Source: Sphingobium cyanobacteriorum (GTDB lineage: Bacteria; Pseudomonadota; Alphaproteobacteria; Sphingomonadales; Sphingomonadaceae). Taken from it: 64,000 nucleotides of DNA. The notes under the pieces are model-generated. The model made no database searches, was not told the DNA's origin, and saw only the letters and a program-made list of their open reading frames with translations. Shown here in pieces: positions 55,592 through 63,511 of this stretch (within the stretch, counting starts at the first letter, position 1; every line of letters begins with the position of its first letter). The position numbers and the translations under genes were made by a program. Where the stretch lies: contig NZ_JAUQOM010000005.1 of assembly GCF_030580935.1 (NCBI RefSeq), forward strand, positions 62,001 to 126,000, written 5' to 3'.

Positions 55592-55894
55592 ATGGCAAGT
55601 GTCGATGGCGCTTATGATTGCGTGGCCAAGACGCCGATGGGCGACCAGAAGGGCGTGTTCACCGTCATCAGCAGCGGCGACCGCTTCAACGGCACCTTTG
55701 CCGGCATGATGGGGTCGCTGGACGTGGTCGACGGCAAGGTCGACGGGACCAGCCTGACCTGGAAGATGGAAATGACCATGCCGATGCCGATGACGCTGGA
55801 ATGCGAGGCGCAGGTGACGGGTGACGCCATCACCGGCACGATGCAGTTGGGCGCGTTCGGCGCGTCGGCCTTCAACGGCACGCGGCGGAGCTAA
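55592..55894 (+). CDS. Conserved hypothetical protein, 100 aa
   Basis: A soluble, beta-rich protein beginning MASVDGAYDCVAKTPMGDQK, with VFTVISSGDRFNGTFAGMMG and a repeated-Met segment MEMTMPMPMTLECEAQVTGD. It resembles small conserved sphingomonad proteins found near amidohydrolases, but I cannot name a domain. It has a strong AAGGAG site and follows the M16 gene by 23 bp, so cotranscription is likely. Confidence 0.7.
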   Translation: MASVDGAYDCVAKTPMGDQKGVFTVISSGDRFNGTFAGMMGSLDVVDGKVDGTSLTWKMEMTMPMPMTLECEAQVTGDAITGTMQLGAFGASAFNGTRRS

Positions 55895-56046
55895 GACGCC
55901 GCGACACAATGGCGTTGCAGGCGGCGTTGCGGGCGCGGCCGAGCCATCCATGGACAAAGGCGTGGATGGCCTCCCCGCGCCCGCAAGGGCGATAACCGGG
56001 TGCAAAGTGGAACAGCGAGTGGAACAGCTTGATCGCTTTTGCCATA

Positions 56047-56072
56047 ATTCATTAGTTAGCTAAGCAATGAAT
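56047..56072. promoter_or_regulatory. 26-bp near-perfect palindrome at the marR start (operator)
   Basis: The two 13-bp halves, ATTCATTAGTTAG and CTAAGCAATGAAT, are reverse complements at 11 of 13 positions around the perfect core TTAGCTAA. The palindrome overlaps the start codon at 56067 and a CATAAT -10-like hexamer. It is a strong candidate binding site for the MarR protein itself. Confidence 0.75.
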
Positions 56073-56522
56073 ATACCCCTTCCCGAACCCGAACGCGCAT
56101 TGGCGCACAGGATGGCGCCGGTGGCGCGCGCCTGGCGGCAATTGGCCGATGAGACGCTGGCGGACCTGGGCGTGTCGGCCAGCGCCGCCTGGTGCCTGAT
56201 CCATATCCACCGGCTGGGCGGTACGGTGCAGCAGCAGGAACTGGCCCAATCGCTCGACATCAGCCAGCCGTCGCTGGTCCGCACCCTGCATCAGGCGCAG
56301 ACCGCCGGACTGGTGACGCGCAGCGCCCGGCCCGACGACAAAAGAGCGAACATCATCCGCCTGACCCCGGACGGACAGGTGCTGGTGGAACGGATCGAGG
56401 CGCGGCTGGACGCCCTGTATGCCGACCTGTTGAAGGATGTGCCCGAAGGCGCGATCGAGATCGTGCTGTGGCTGTTCGACCTGCTGAGCCTGCGCATCGC
56501 GGAAAAGCGGGCCGGGATATGA
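56067..56522 (+). CDS. MarR-family transcriptional regulator
   Basis: A 151-residue winged-helix regulator. The N-terminal dimerisation helix is followed by the HTH (LGGTVQQQELAQSLDISQPS then LVRTLHQAQTAGLVTRSARP), the wing with DDKRANIIRLTPDGQVLVER, and the C-terminal helices. The DDKR wing is typical of MarR/SlyA proteins that sense phenolic or lipophilic ligands. The target genes are not obvious, but a palindrome over its own start suggests autorepression. No efflux or resistance gene is adjacent in the window. Confidence 0.9.
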   Translation: MNIPLPEPERALAHRMAPVARAWRQLADETLADLGVSASAAWCLIHIHRLGGTVQQQELAQSLDISQPSLVRTLHQAQTAGLVTRSARPDDKRANIIRLTPDGQVLVERIEARLDALYADLLKDVPEGAIEIVLWLFDLLSLRIAEKRAGI

Positions 56523-56689
56523 GCCGGTGCCGGGCAGCGGGTTTCAGGTCGGCAGGACGCGGATGGAACCGGCGCCGCGCGCACGGCGACACAATGGCGA
56601 AGCCCATTTACGTCATCGGATGTCAGGACGGATCGGCATAGATAGGCTTCGTCCTTGCGCGCGGAGCGGGCCAAGCTGATGTCATCCCG

Positions 56690-56830
56690 CTCCAGACGAT
56701 GCCCTGGAGCACGCTGCGCTTAATCGGACGCGGGCCGCGCGCTCCAGTTTTTTCCTTTTCGCATCGTTCTTGGCGGAGCCGGCGGCCAGCCCAGCTCAAA
56801 GCGGATGCTATTATTGCCCACGATGCTCTA
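56690..56830. repeat. Intergenic element between marR and bamE (GCATCGTTCT family)
   Basis: It contains CTCCAGTTTTTTCCTTTTCG, GCATCGTTCTTGGC and ACGATGCTCTA, with GCATCGT/ACGATGC pairing between about 56761 and 56826. Its layout is like intergenic palindromic elements of alphaproteobacteria that carry TAGAGCATCGT and AAACTGGAGC. It ends at the bamE stop and may act as its terminator. The gap 56523-56689 shows nothing recognisable. Confidence 0.4.
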
Positions 56831-57340
56831 GCTGCCGTTGGGGCCGCCGCCATTGGGACCGGCGCCACCGCCGCCCATGCCACCGGCGCCAACCGCGCCG
56901 ATATTGCCGAAAATCTCGTCGAACAGGCTGCGATGACGGCCCAGTGTCGGGGTCTTGTCACCCGATGGCGAGATGCTGGCGACCTGTTCCAGCCCCATGC
57001 GATCGACCGCCACGACATTGCCGGCCGCGTCGAACCGCACGCGCAGCACCGTCTGGTCGACCGGCCTGGGGTTGGAGAAGGCCAGCGAGCGCATGTTGCG
57101 CGACACATAATACCAGTCCTGCTCGCCAAATTGCGACACGAAGCTGGGCCGGCCCAGCGTCCCTTCCACCGAAGCGCGGTTGTCGATGCCGGGCTGGACC
57201 GAATCCACCAGCAGCTTGTCGACCTGATAGCCCTGGTGCGTGCGGATGCGGGTGCAGGCGGACGTGCCAAGCAGCAGCGCGCTGAGGCCGATGGCGATCA
57301 TCACGCGCCCGCGGCGGGAGTGGCGGCTGAACTGAAGCAT
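56828..57340 (-). CDS. bamE: Outer-membrane assembly lipoprotein BamE (SmpA/OmlA)
   Basis: A 170-residue BamE-type lipoprotein of the beta-barrel assembly machine. A signal peptide (MIAIGLSALLLGTSAC) precedes the lipobox Cys. The BamE core is HQGYQVDKLLVDSVQPGIDN, RASVEGTLGRPSFVSQFGEQ, DWYYVSRNMRSL and QTVLRVRFDAAGNVVAVDRM. The C-terminal tail is Gly/Pro-rich (GMGGGGAGPNGG), longer than in E. coli. It is divergent from the bc1-chaperone gene. Confidence 0.92.
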   Translation of the reverse strand: MLQFSRHSRRGRVMIAIGLSALLLGTSACTRIRTHQGYQVDKLLVDSVQPGIDNRASVEGTLGRPSFVSQFGEQDWYYVSRNMRSLAFSNPRPVDQTVLRVRFDAAGNVVAVDRMGLEQVASISPSGDKTPTLGRHRSLFDEIFGNIGAVGAGGMGGGGAGPNGGGPNGS

Positions 57341-57505
57341 GAACTTCTCCTGCGGGGGCATGTCCCGCGAACCCAAGAAACCGTAAGTCGCCATTGCATT
57401 GGGCGACGCAGCGATCAATATGGAAATGCGCGCGCCCCGGCAAGGGGCGCAAAGCATCGGGCGGCGTGCCGCCGCTCGATCCGTCTGAAAAAAAGCCGAA
57501 GCCCG

Positions 57506-58045
57506 ATGCCTTCCTCTTCCTCTTCCTCCTCCCCCTCCTTCTTCCAGCGCCTTTTCAACCGGACCGACCCGCGGGAGGGATTGCGTCCGCTATACAAGGC
57601 CGTGATCGGTGAAGGACGGCAGCCGCACTGGTATGTCGAGGGCGCCGTGCCCGACACGCTGGACGGGCGGTTCGACATGATCGTGGCGATCCTGGCGCTG
57701 GCGCTGATCCGGCTGGAGCAGCAGGGCGCGGCGCAGGACAGCGTGTGGCTGACCGAAGTGTTCGTCGACGACATGGACGGGCAGTTGCGGCAGGAAGGCG
57801 TGGGCGACGTGGTGGTGGGCAAGCATATCGGCCGGATGATGAGCGCGCTGGGCGGCCGGATCAGCGCCTATCGCGATGCCTTGACCGGGGGGGGCGACCT
57901 GGCCGAGGCGCTGCGCCGCAACCTGTATCGCGGCGCGCCGGTGGGCGACGAAGCGGTCGCGCATGTCGAGGGCGCCTTGCGCGCGCGCTGGACGCGGATG
58001 GGATGCCTGACGCGCGACGCTTTGCTGGCGGGGGATCTGGGATGA
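57506..58045 (+). CDS. Ubiquinol-cytochrome c chaperone family protein
   Basis: A 179-residue protein of the Cbp3/UQCC1-like family that assists assembly of the cytochrome bc1 complex. It begins with a serine run (MPSSSSSSSPS), then RLFNRTDPREGLRPLYKAVI, EGAVPDTLDGRFDMIVAILA, WLTEVFVDDMDGQLRQEGVG and VVVGKHIGRMMSALGGRISA. These blocks are typical of the family. The stop overlaps the next ATG by 4 bp. The polyserine start is coded by TCC/TCT repeats and may be variable. Confidence 0.9.
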   Translation: MPSSSSSSSPSFFQRLFNRTDPREGLRPLYKAVIGEGRQPHWYVEGAVPDTLDGRFDMIVAILALALIRLEQQGAAQDSVWLTEVFVDDMDGQLRQEGVGDVVVGKHIGRMMSALGGRISAYRDALTGGGDLAEALRRNLYRGAPVGDEAVAHVEGALRARWTRMGCLTRDALLAGDLG

Positions 58046-58584
58046 GCATGCCGGTGGAATTTTCGCGTCCCGTGAAGGTCGACCAGATCAAGCGGATGAC
58101 CGCGCAGACGCATATCGCCGCCGATGCGGCCGAGCGGGCGGCGCTGGCCCGGCGGTTCGGGCTGCTGGCGCTCGACCGGCTGGAGGCGGACTATGGCCTG
58201 ACCGAGGAGAATGGCGCGGTGATGGCGCGCGGCCGGGTGCGCGCGACGCTGGCCCAGCCCTGCGTCGCGACCGGGACACCAGTGCACGAGGAGATCGACA
58301 GCGACTTCCTGCTGCGCTTCGTGGTCGAGGGCGAGGGCGTTCCCGAAGGCGAGGAGCTGGAGCTGGACGCGGAGGATTGCGACACGATCGGCTATGACGG
58401 ACAGGTGATCGACATGGGCGAGGCGGTGGCCGAGACGGTCGCGCTGGCGATGACGCCCTTTCCCCGCGCGCCCGACGCCGACAGCTATCTGAAGGAAGCA
58501 GGCGTGCTGCGCGAGGACCAGGCCGGTCCGTTCGCCGCGCTGCTGGCGCTCAAGGAGAAGGGGGAAAGCGGGGGCGAAAGCTGA
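58042..58584 (+). CDS. DUF177 (YceD) family protein
   Basis: A 180-residue protein MSMPVEFSRPVKVDQIKRMT with the DUF177 pattern RATLAQPCVATGTPVHEEID, a central acidic segment EGEELELDAEDCDTIGYDGQ and IDMGEAVAETVALAMTPFPR. YceD proteins are linked to 23S rRNA precursor metabolism in plants and some bacteria; usually rpmF follows, but here dinB does. It is translationally coupled to the bc1-chaperone gene (ATGA). Confidence 0.9.
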   Translation: MSMPVEFSRPVKVDQIKRMTAQTHIAADAAERAALARRFGLLALDRLEADYGLTEENGAVMARGRVRATLAQPCVATGTPVHEEIDSDFLLRFVVEGEGVPEGEELELDAEDCDTIGYDGQVIDMGEAVAETVALAMTPFPRAPDADSYLKEAGVLREDQAGPFAALLALKEKGESGGES

Positions 58585-58629
58585 CACCAGCGTTTCCCTT
58601 TCGTTCCTGTCCATGGCATAAAGCAGGCC

Positions 58630-59712
58630 ATGGACCCGGCCGTGCGCAAGATCATCCATATCGACATGGACGCTTTCTATGCGTCGGTGGAACAGCGCGA
58701 CGATCCCGCGCTGCGCGGCCTGCCGATCGCGGTGGGCGGCGGCGGGCCGCGCGGGGTGGTGGCGACGTGCAGCTATGAGGCGCGGCGGTTCGGCGTGCGA
58801 TCGGCGATGCCCGGCGCGCGGGCGCGGCGGCTGTGCCCCGACCTGATCTTCGTGCGGCCGCGATTCGAGGTGTATCGCGCGGTGTCGGCACAGGTGCGCG
58901 AGATTTTCAGTCGCTTCACCGACATGATCCAGCCGCTTTCGCTGGACGAAGCCTATCTGGACGTGACGGTGAACAAGCCCGGCATGGCGTCAGCGACCCG
59001 CATTGCCGAGGAGATACGGCGGATGATCCGCGCGGAAACCGGCCTGACCGCGTCGGCCGGCGTGTCCTACAACAAGCTGATCGCCAAGCTGGCGTCGGAC
59101 CAGAACAAGCCCGACGGCGTGTGCGTGGTGCCGCCGGGCGAAGGGGCCGCCTTCATCGCGGCGATGCCGGTGCGGCGCATCCATGGCGTGGGGCCGGTGA
59201 CGGCCAAGCGGATGCAGGCGCTGGGGATCGAGACGGGGGCGGACTTGCGCGACCGGGACATGGCGTTCCTGTCGGCGCATTTCGGCAGCGCGGCGGACTA
59301 TTATTATCGCGCGGCGCGGGGCGAGGACGACCGGCCGGTGCGCGAGCGCGAGGGGCGCAAGTCGGTGAGCGTGGAGGACACGTTCCTGGACGACCTGGTC
59401 GAGGAGGCGGCGCTGGTGGCGCAGATCGAGCGGATCGCCGACACGCTCTGGGGACGGATCGAGAAGGCGCAGGCATGGGGCCGGACCGTGGTGCTGAAGG
59501 TCAAGTTCGCCGATTTCCGCATCATCACCCGATCCCGCAGCTTTGCCGCGCCGGTGCGGTCGGCCGAGCTGCTGCGCCAGGCCGGGCGGGACTTGCTGGT
59601 CGCGCAACTGCCGCTGCGCATGGGGGCGCGGCTGCTGGGGCTGGGCGTGCATAATCTGGAGGGGGAGGACGAGGGCGACGAGCCGGGCGCGCAACTGGCG
59701 CTGGGCTTGTAG
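58630..59712 (+). CDS. dinB: DNA polymerase IV (Y family)
   Basis: A translesion DNA polymerase of 360 residues. Catalytic carboxylates are Asp12 (IIHIDMDAFYASVE) and Asp106-Glu107 (PLSLDEAYLDVT); the steric-gate position is Tyr17. The fingers/palm segment CSYEARRFGVRSAMPGARAR and the little finger follow. The extreme C-terminus AQLALGL fits a beta-clamp binding motif (QLxLxL). It is complete and probably active. The 45-bp upstream gap shows no clear LexA box. Confidence 0.95.
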   Translation: MDPAVRKIIHIDMDAFYASVEQRDDPALRGLPIAVGGGGPRGVVATCSYEARRFGVRSAMPGARARRLCPDLIFVRPRFEVYRAVSAQVREIFSRFTDMIQPLSLDEAYLDVTVNKPGMASATRIAEEIRRMIRAETGLTASAGVSYNKLIAKLASDQNKPDGVCVVPPGEGAAFIAAMPVRRIHGVGPVTAKRMQALGIETGADLRDRDMAFLSAHFGSAADYYYRAARGEDDRPVREREGRKSVSVEDTFLDDLVEEAALVAQIERIADTLWGRIEKAQAWGRTVVLKVKFADFRIITRSRSFAAPVRSAELLRQAGRDLLVAQLPLRMGARLLGLGVHNLEGEDEGDEPGAQLALGL

Positions 59713-59767
59713 GAAAGCGCCATGCCCACCCCGCTGCGACCGACGCGCGACGCGCGCAAGTCGCGCT

Positions 59768-59791
59768 GCCCCTCCCGTGACCGGGAGGGGC
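59768..59791. terminator. Hairpin between convergent dinB and eipA
   Basis: GCCCCTCCCG at 59768-59777 and its exact inverse at 59782-59791 with a TGAC loop. There is no long T-run, but the position between convergent genes suits a terminator or a dispersed repeat. Confidence 0.6.
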
Positions 59792-59798
59792 GAATCGA

Positions 59799-60605
59799 TC
59801 AGAAAGGCAGCCAGGTGCGCTTTTCGCTGAACTTCATGTAACCGGCATTGACGCCCAGCCGATAGCCGACGCCCAGGCGGATCGGGATCAGCACGACATT
59901 GCCCCAGCGCAGGTAGGAGGCGGTGAAGCCGCCGACCAGATAGGCGGTGCCCTCCGCCGCCGGGAAGCGGTGGTAGAGATCCTGGCTGTCGTAGAGATTA
60001 TAGACGAGGACGAAGGTGTTGGCCGCATTGCCGCCGACATCGAAGCCGATCGACGGGCCGGTCCAATAGACTTCGCGCTTGCCCTCCACCTTGTGGTTGA
60101 GCGTGCCCGACCCGTAGCGCAGGCCGACGACGAAGGCGCCCGACGCTTCGCGCCCGGAAATATAGGCATTGGGGCGGCCCTGGTCCTTGAGCACCTTTTC
60201 GATGATACCGGCCAGGCCCTCGGCCCCCTTGCCGAACACGCCTTCGGCCGCGCCGATCAGGTCATCTTCCTGATAGGATTCGGCGGGCGGCAGCGCGGCG
60301 GGCGGGGAGTTGGCCGCCACCGGCGCGCCGGTGGCGGTGCTGCCGCCGGCGGGCGGCGGGCTGTAGGTGCCGCTGTCGCTTGCCGCGCCCGTGCCCGTGC
60401 CCGTATCGGCGCCGACGCTGGCATCGACGCCCGGATCGGTGGGGGTGCTGGTGGCGGGCGGCGGCGGGGCGAGATCGGAATCGATCGCGCTGTTGGGATC
60501 GATGGTGCGGACCTGCGCGGAGGCGGCGAGCGGCGTCAGCGCCATGCCCGCCAGCGCCGCGACCAGCGCCGTCATGCGCGTGATGCGCCCCTTGATCCCG
60601 ATCAT
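59799..60605 (-). CDS. EipA-like envelope protein (DUF1134)
   Basis: A 268-residue exported protein: signal peptide MIGIKGRITRMTALVAALAG to about residue 32 (LAASAQ), a Pro/Thr/Gly-rich linker (residues about 40-105) and a C-terminal DUF1134 domain. The domain runs LIGAAEGVFGKGAEGLAGII, GAFVVGLRYGSGTLNHKVEG, VYWTGPSIGFDVGGNAANTF and VGGFTASYLRWGNVVLIPIR. In Brucella the DUF1134 protein EipA is needed for envelope integrity; the same periplasmic role is inferred. The start at 60605 is chosen because the signal peptide begins there. Confidence 0.88.
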   Translation of the reverse strand: MIGIKGRITRMTALVAALAGMALTPLAASAQVRTIDPNSAIDSDLAPPPPATSTPTDPGVDASVGADTGTGTGAASDSGTYSPPPAGGSTATGAPVAANSPPAALPPAESYQEDDLIGAAEGVFGKGAEGLAGIIEKVLKDQGRPNAYISGREASGAFVVGLRYGSGTLNHKVEGKREVYWTGPSIGFDVGGNAANTFVLVYNLYDSQDLYHRFPAAEGTAYLVGGFTASYLRWGNVVLIPIRLGVGYRLGVNAGYMKFSEKRTWLPF

Positions 60606-60835
60606 CGCCCGATACTCCCCGCACATGCCGCTTATGAAACCAAAGACGCGATTATCCCGTCCGAAGCTGAAAGGCCAATGAACGAACGGCGACCTGAGTC
60701 GATTCCGGGCCGGAACGAATCCGATTTGTCCGTCAGGAGGCAAAAAACGTCACGCGGGACCGTTGCCATGCCGAAAAGCCCTCGCTATAGCCCCTTCCAG
60801 CCATTGCTCTCCTGTCCAGGTGGGCAAATTCGTGC

Positions 60836-60927
60836 GGAGACGTGGGTGAGTGGCTGAAACCAGCGGTTTGCTAAACCGTCGTGGCCTTAAGGGGCCACCG
60901 AGGGTTCGAATCCCTCCGTCTCCGCCA
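60836..60927 (+). tRNA. tRNA-Ser (anticodon GCU)
   Basis: The 7-bp acceptor stem GGAGACG pairs with CGTCTCC, then G and an encoded CCA. The anticodon arm is CGGTTTGCTAAACCG with GCT as anticodon. The variable arm is long, GTGGCCTTAAGGGGCCAC, as in class II tRNAs, and the T arm is GAGGGTTCGAATCCCTC. It lies at the border between the core genes and an atypical region, a common integration site. Confidence 0.97.
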
Positions 60928-60969
60928 ACTTTCCCCGTTAATAAGCTGAATTAGTTGCTCAAATTCAAA

Positions 60970-60987
60970 GGGGCGCTGGAGCGCCCC
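60970..60987 (+). terminator. Hairpin downstream of tRNA-Ser
   Basis: GGGGCGC-TGGA-GCGCCCC, 42 bp after the tRNA, without a strong T-run. It may end the tRNA transcript. Confidence 0.5.
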
Positions 60988-61026
60988 CACATTTGACCCC
61001 ACACTCTGTTTCAGGTTCAAGTGTAT

Positions 61027-61386
61027 CTACCTGCGGCGATCATCGTGCGGATTCCACCATAGCCTTTGCCATGTAGTCGGCTGATGCCGCATCCGGCTGA
61101 CCAAAGCCGGTTCCACCGGCGGAAATTCACGATTCTGGCAATAGCGGCAGACCACGGCCTCAACCTTGATGAGTTCGGCACATTGGGGACATTTCTTGTC
61201 CGTCTGATTCGGCGATATGGGGCTGCGATCAATAGGTGGCTTTACCAACGCATGGGCCAATGCGATCGGAAACAACAGCGCCCCGTACAAAAACCATCCG
61301 AAGGTATCGAAACCTTTCGAATTAGCCAAGATGGCGACCACGCCGCCAAGCACGGCGAGAATTATCAGCACTTCCATAAGCGTCAT
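61027..61386 (-). CDS. Zinc-ribbon membrane protein, 119 aa
   Basis: Starts MTLMEVLIILAVLGGVVAIL with two hydrophobic segments (residues about 3-22 and 30-50, GWFLYGALLFPIALAHALV). A C-terminal zinc ribbon CPQC then CRYC (KKCPQCAELIKVEAVVCRYC) follows. Such short proteins with a membrane pair and a double CxxC are common accessory or housekeeping proteins of unknown role. It is the first gene after tRNA-Ser and is read towards it. A longer start at 61530 seems unlikely because its extra residues do not resemble a protein domain. Confidence 0.65.
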   Translation of the reverse strand: MTLMEVLIILAVLGGVVAILANSKGFDTFGWFLYGALLFPIALAHALVKPPIDRSPISPNQTDKKCPQCAELIKVEAVVCRYCQNREFPPVEPALVSRMRHQPTTWQRLWWNPHDDRRR

Positions 61387-62074
61387 GTCCCCGTGTTCGC
61401 CGCGCCGCCCGGCAGTCGGGACGGTTGATCGCACGTCGAACACAGGTGAACACGCGCCCTGCGTATTCCCCGGAGGTATTATATTCGGCAGGCCGCCCGA
61501 CCGAAGTCGAGGACCTGTGTTCGTCCGCACATTGCGGGCCGCTCCTACCGATCAAGATCGGAACGACGAGCTGATTTATGCCCAGATGGGGAGAGGGTTC
61601 AAGGGTAACATGATATTTTCACCAGAATTCGATGCAGCTTTGTAATCATAGTGGCCGGAAGTGCGCATATTTTTCCGCGTTTTTGGCGGCCTCCTTCAAC
61701 AATCGAAATCAGGTTAGACACATCGCCTCAGCTATAGCGAGCGGAGCTATCCAGCCCCGTTCGGTATCCGGCCTCGCGGATATTCCGCATGCGCATTTGC
61801 TGCTTGCGATTCACCATGAAGGTCGCCGCGCGATAAAGATGCGACTTGCGATCCTCCTGCGCCCATGATGGGCGCAACGCTGGCTGCGCGCCCTCCTTCG
61901 ACAGCAGTTCGCCGTAGCGCCGAGCAATCCATGTTTCTCGATGCTTCTCGAAATGCGCTTCGCATTTGGCAAGGACGCGCTCCGGTTTCTACCTGCACTG
62001 AACCTGGACCAATCGTTTCGCCCATTGATGACGACCAATTCCCGCTGATTGGATCGCGTCAGTTTGAAGGCAAC
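61387..62074. other. Stretch without a supported gene (about 690 bp)
   Basis: Several short open frames occur on both strands (for example 61632-61868 plus and 61747-62025 minus), but none has a recognisable domain or a convincing start. Sequence composition is mixed and lower in GC than the core region. It may hold decayed remnants of island genes. Confidence 0.45.
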
Positions 62075-63016
62075 TCACTCTATCGGTTGCCAGCCGAGAT
62101 TTTCGGCATCTTCAAAGGCCTTGCGGTTCAAATCCGCAAGCATCTGGTAGCGCTGATGCAGCGTCGCGGGAATGGACTCCACCGTAGGATATTTATTCGT
62201 GAATTCCGCCTGCATCATTTTACCGAAGGCCGTCCCCTTCTTCACCATTGTCAGTGCATCGCGCGGATTGGCTTGAAGGATTACGTCAGCAACCTCGACA
62301 ATATCTTGCTGGCGGTTCTCCCGGTCCAGATACTCCAGCACCGTTGTCGCCAGCAGCGCAACGCCCTCCGATTTCGTGAGGGCGCGCATGTAGAGGCCGC
62401 TTTCAATAGCCCGGTCGGTAATCGGCATAGTCGTCCTATACCATTCGTCCCGGGCAACATGAGCACCGCTCGTTGGTTCAAGATTTGTCGGCCCGCGCTC
62501 AGGGTGAGTGAAGCGCACAAAAACGTGAAGAGGCGCTGTCACGAAGCTTGCGTTCAATCCAGTCTGCTCGGCAAGGATCATGAACAATGCGGGCATCGAG
62601 ACGCAATTGCCCAGCCGCGTCGCCAGATAGGTCGCGAGCAGCTTGTTCTCGACTATCATCCCCAGCGGGTCCGCCTGATCGTAGCTGAATGGCCGATTGC
62701 CGTTCCATGGGCCACTATCGTAGATGGCCTTTCGAATGGCGGCGACCTTATACGGGTCAGTTGGACTAGGACCTGCCATTTGCCTCGCTGCATCGGCCAG
62801 CACGGCAATCTCGCGGCCAATGCTCAATGGCGTGGGCGCTATTAACGCATCAAGGGAAAGCTTCGACTGGAGGTAGCTTTTATCGATAGCTGATGTGAGA
62901 ATGGACGAAACAACATGTCCAATCGTTTCGGGGATTTTCCCGGATGTATGACAAGGGATAGCAAGTGCAGTCATAGCGCCGCTCAAGACAAAAGAACGCC
63001 GCGTCAGGTCTATCAT
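62075..63016 (-). CDS. Tat-signal transglutaminase-like protein (SirB1/Transglut_core2 type)
   Basis: A 313-residue protein with a Tat-like start, DLTRRSFVLSGAMTALAIPC. The middle shows a transglutaminase-like pattern: Cys138 in RLGNCVSMPALFMILAEQTG, His164 in APLHVFVRF and an acidic residue in TNLEPTSGAH (Glu180). The C-terminal part is helical, TPR-like (ADVILQANPRDALTMVKKGT). A Cys-His-Asp/Glu papain-like triad is therefore possible. The PC dipeptide after the hydrophobic stretch could also be a lipobox. Its role is unknown; the nearest relatives by pattern are SirB1-like proteins. GC is lower than in the core genes. Confidence 0.7.
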   Translation of the reverse strand: MIDLTRRSFVLSGAMTALAIPCHTSGKIPETIGHVVSSILTSAIDKSYLQSKLSLDALIAPTPLSIGREIAVLADAARQMAGPSPTDPYKVAAIRKAIYDSGPWNGNRPFSYDQADPLGMIVENKLLATYLATRLGNCVSMPALFMILAEQTGLNASFVTAPLHVFVRFTHPERGPTNLEPTSGAHVARDEWYRTTMPITDRAIESGLYMRALTKSEGVALLATTVLEYLDRENRQQDIVEVADVILQANPRDALTMVKKGTAFGKMMQAEFTNKYPTVESIPATLHQRYQMLADLNRKAFEDAENLGWQPIE

Positions 63017-63130
63017 ACCAAATCTATCTATATTTCTTGAAGGTGATGAATGGATATATGTCAGACAAAAATGCAATCTACAGAGATAACGCTAGAAAAA
63101 ATCACATTTTATTATCAGAATCGAAAATAA

Positions 63131-63511
63131 TTATTGATAAGGGTTCTTGTATCCAAAATCTTTAAGCACAATTATTTCTTTAGAGCACAAGTCAACTATC
63201 TTGTACCTCTGAAATAAATTTGAGTTTCCATCATTGATCACTATGTACACAGAAATTTTTCTATCCGATTTATTACAAATTTCAATTAATCTAGAAACAT
63301 TTAAATTATTTCCATCATGGTCAATAATCTCGTAAGGATAAGTGTTTTTATCCAGAGCATTTTTTAGCTCATCAATATCAGTATAAGTATGACTGTTAGA
63401 GGTGAACAATTTACTTTCCATTAGAGGACTACCCTTGTCCTTGCCACCCTCAGTTGCATTACATGCGCACGGAAAAGGGAGCATCATAATCGCTAACCAT
63501 CTTATTAGCAT
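63131..63511 (-). CDS. AT-rich small secreted or lipoprotein, 126 aa
   Basis: Starts MLIRWLAIMMLPFPCACNAT, a short signal-like stretch with a Cys that could be a lipobox, followed by a soluble domain (KLFTSNSHTYTDIDELKNAL, DHDGNNLNVSRLIEICNKSD). Base composition is strikingly AT-rich (roughly one-third GC by eye) against the high-GC core, a clear sign of transfer. The ATG overlaps the stop of the upstream serine-rich gene by 7 bp, so they are coupled. An immunity-type role for this partner is a guess; I recognise no family. Confidence 0.6.
   Translation of the reverse strand: MLIRWLAIMMLPFPCACNATEGGKDKGSPLMESKLFTSNSHTYTDIDELKNALDKNTYPYEIIDHDGNNLNVSRLIEICNKSDRKISVYIVINDGNSNLFQRYKIVDLCSKEIIVLKDFGYKNPYQ

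Noticed and set aside
52719..55598. 959-codon minus-strand open frame opposite the M16 peptidase
   Set aside because: Antisense shadow; the plus-strand M16 protein has the zinc motif, signal peptide and normal length.
61747..62025. Minus-strand ORF of 92 codons between the zinc-ribbon and transglutaminase-like genes
   Set aside because: No domain, no ribosome site, and composition not protein-like; treated as non-coding.
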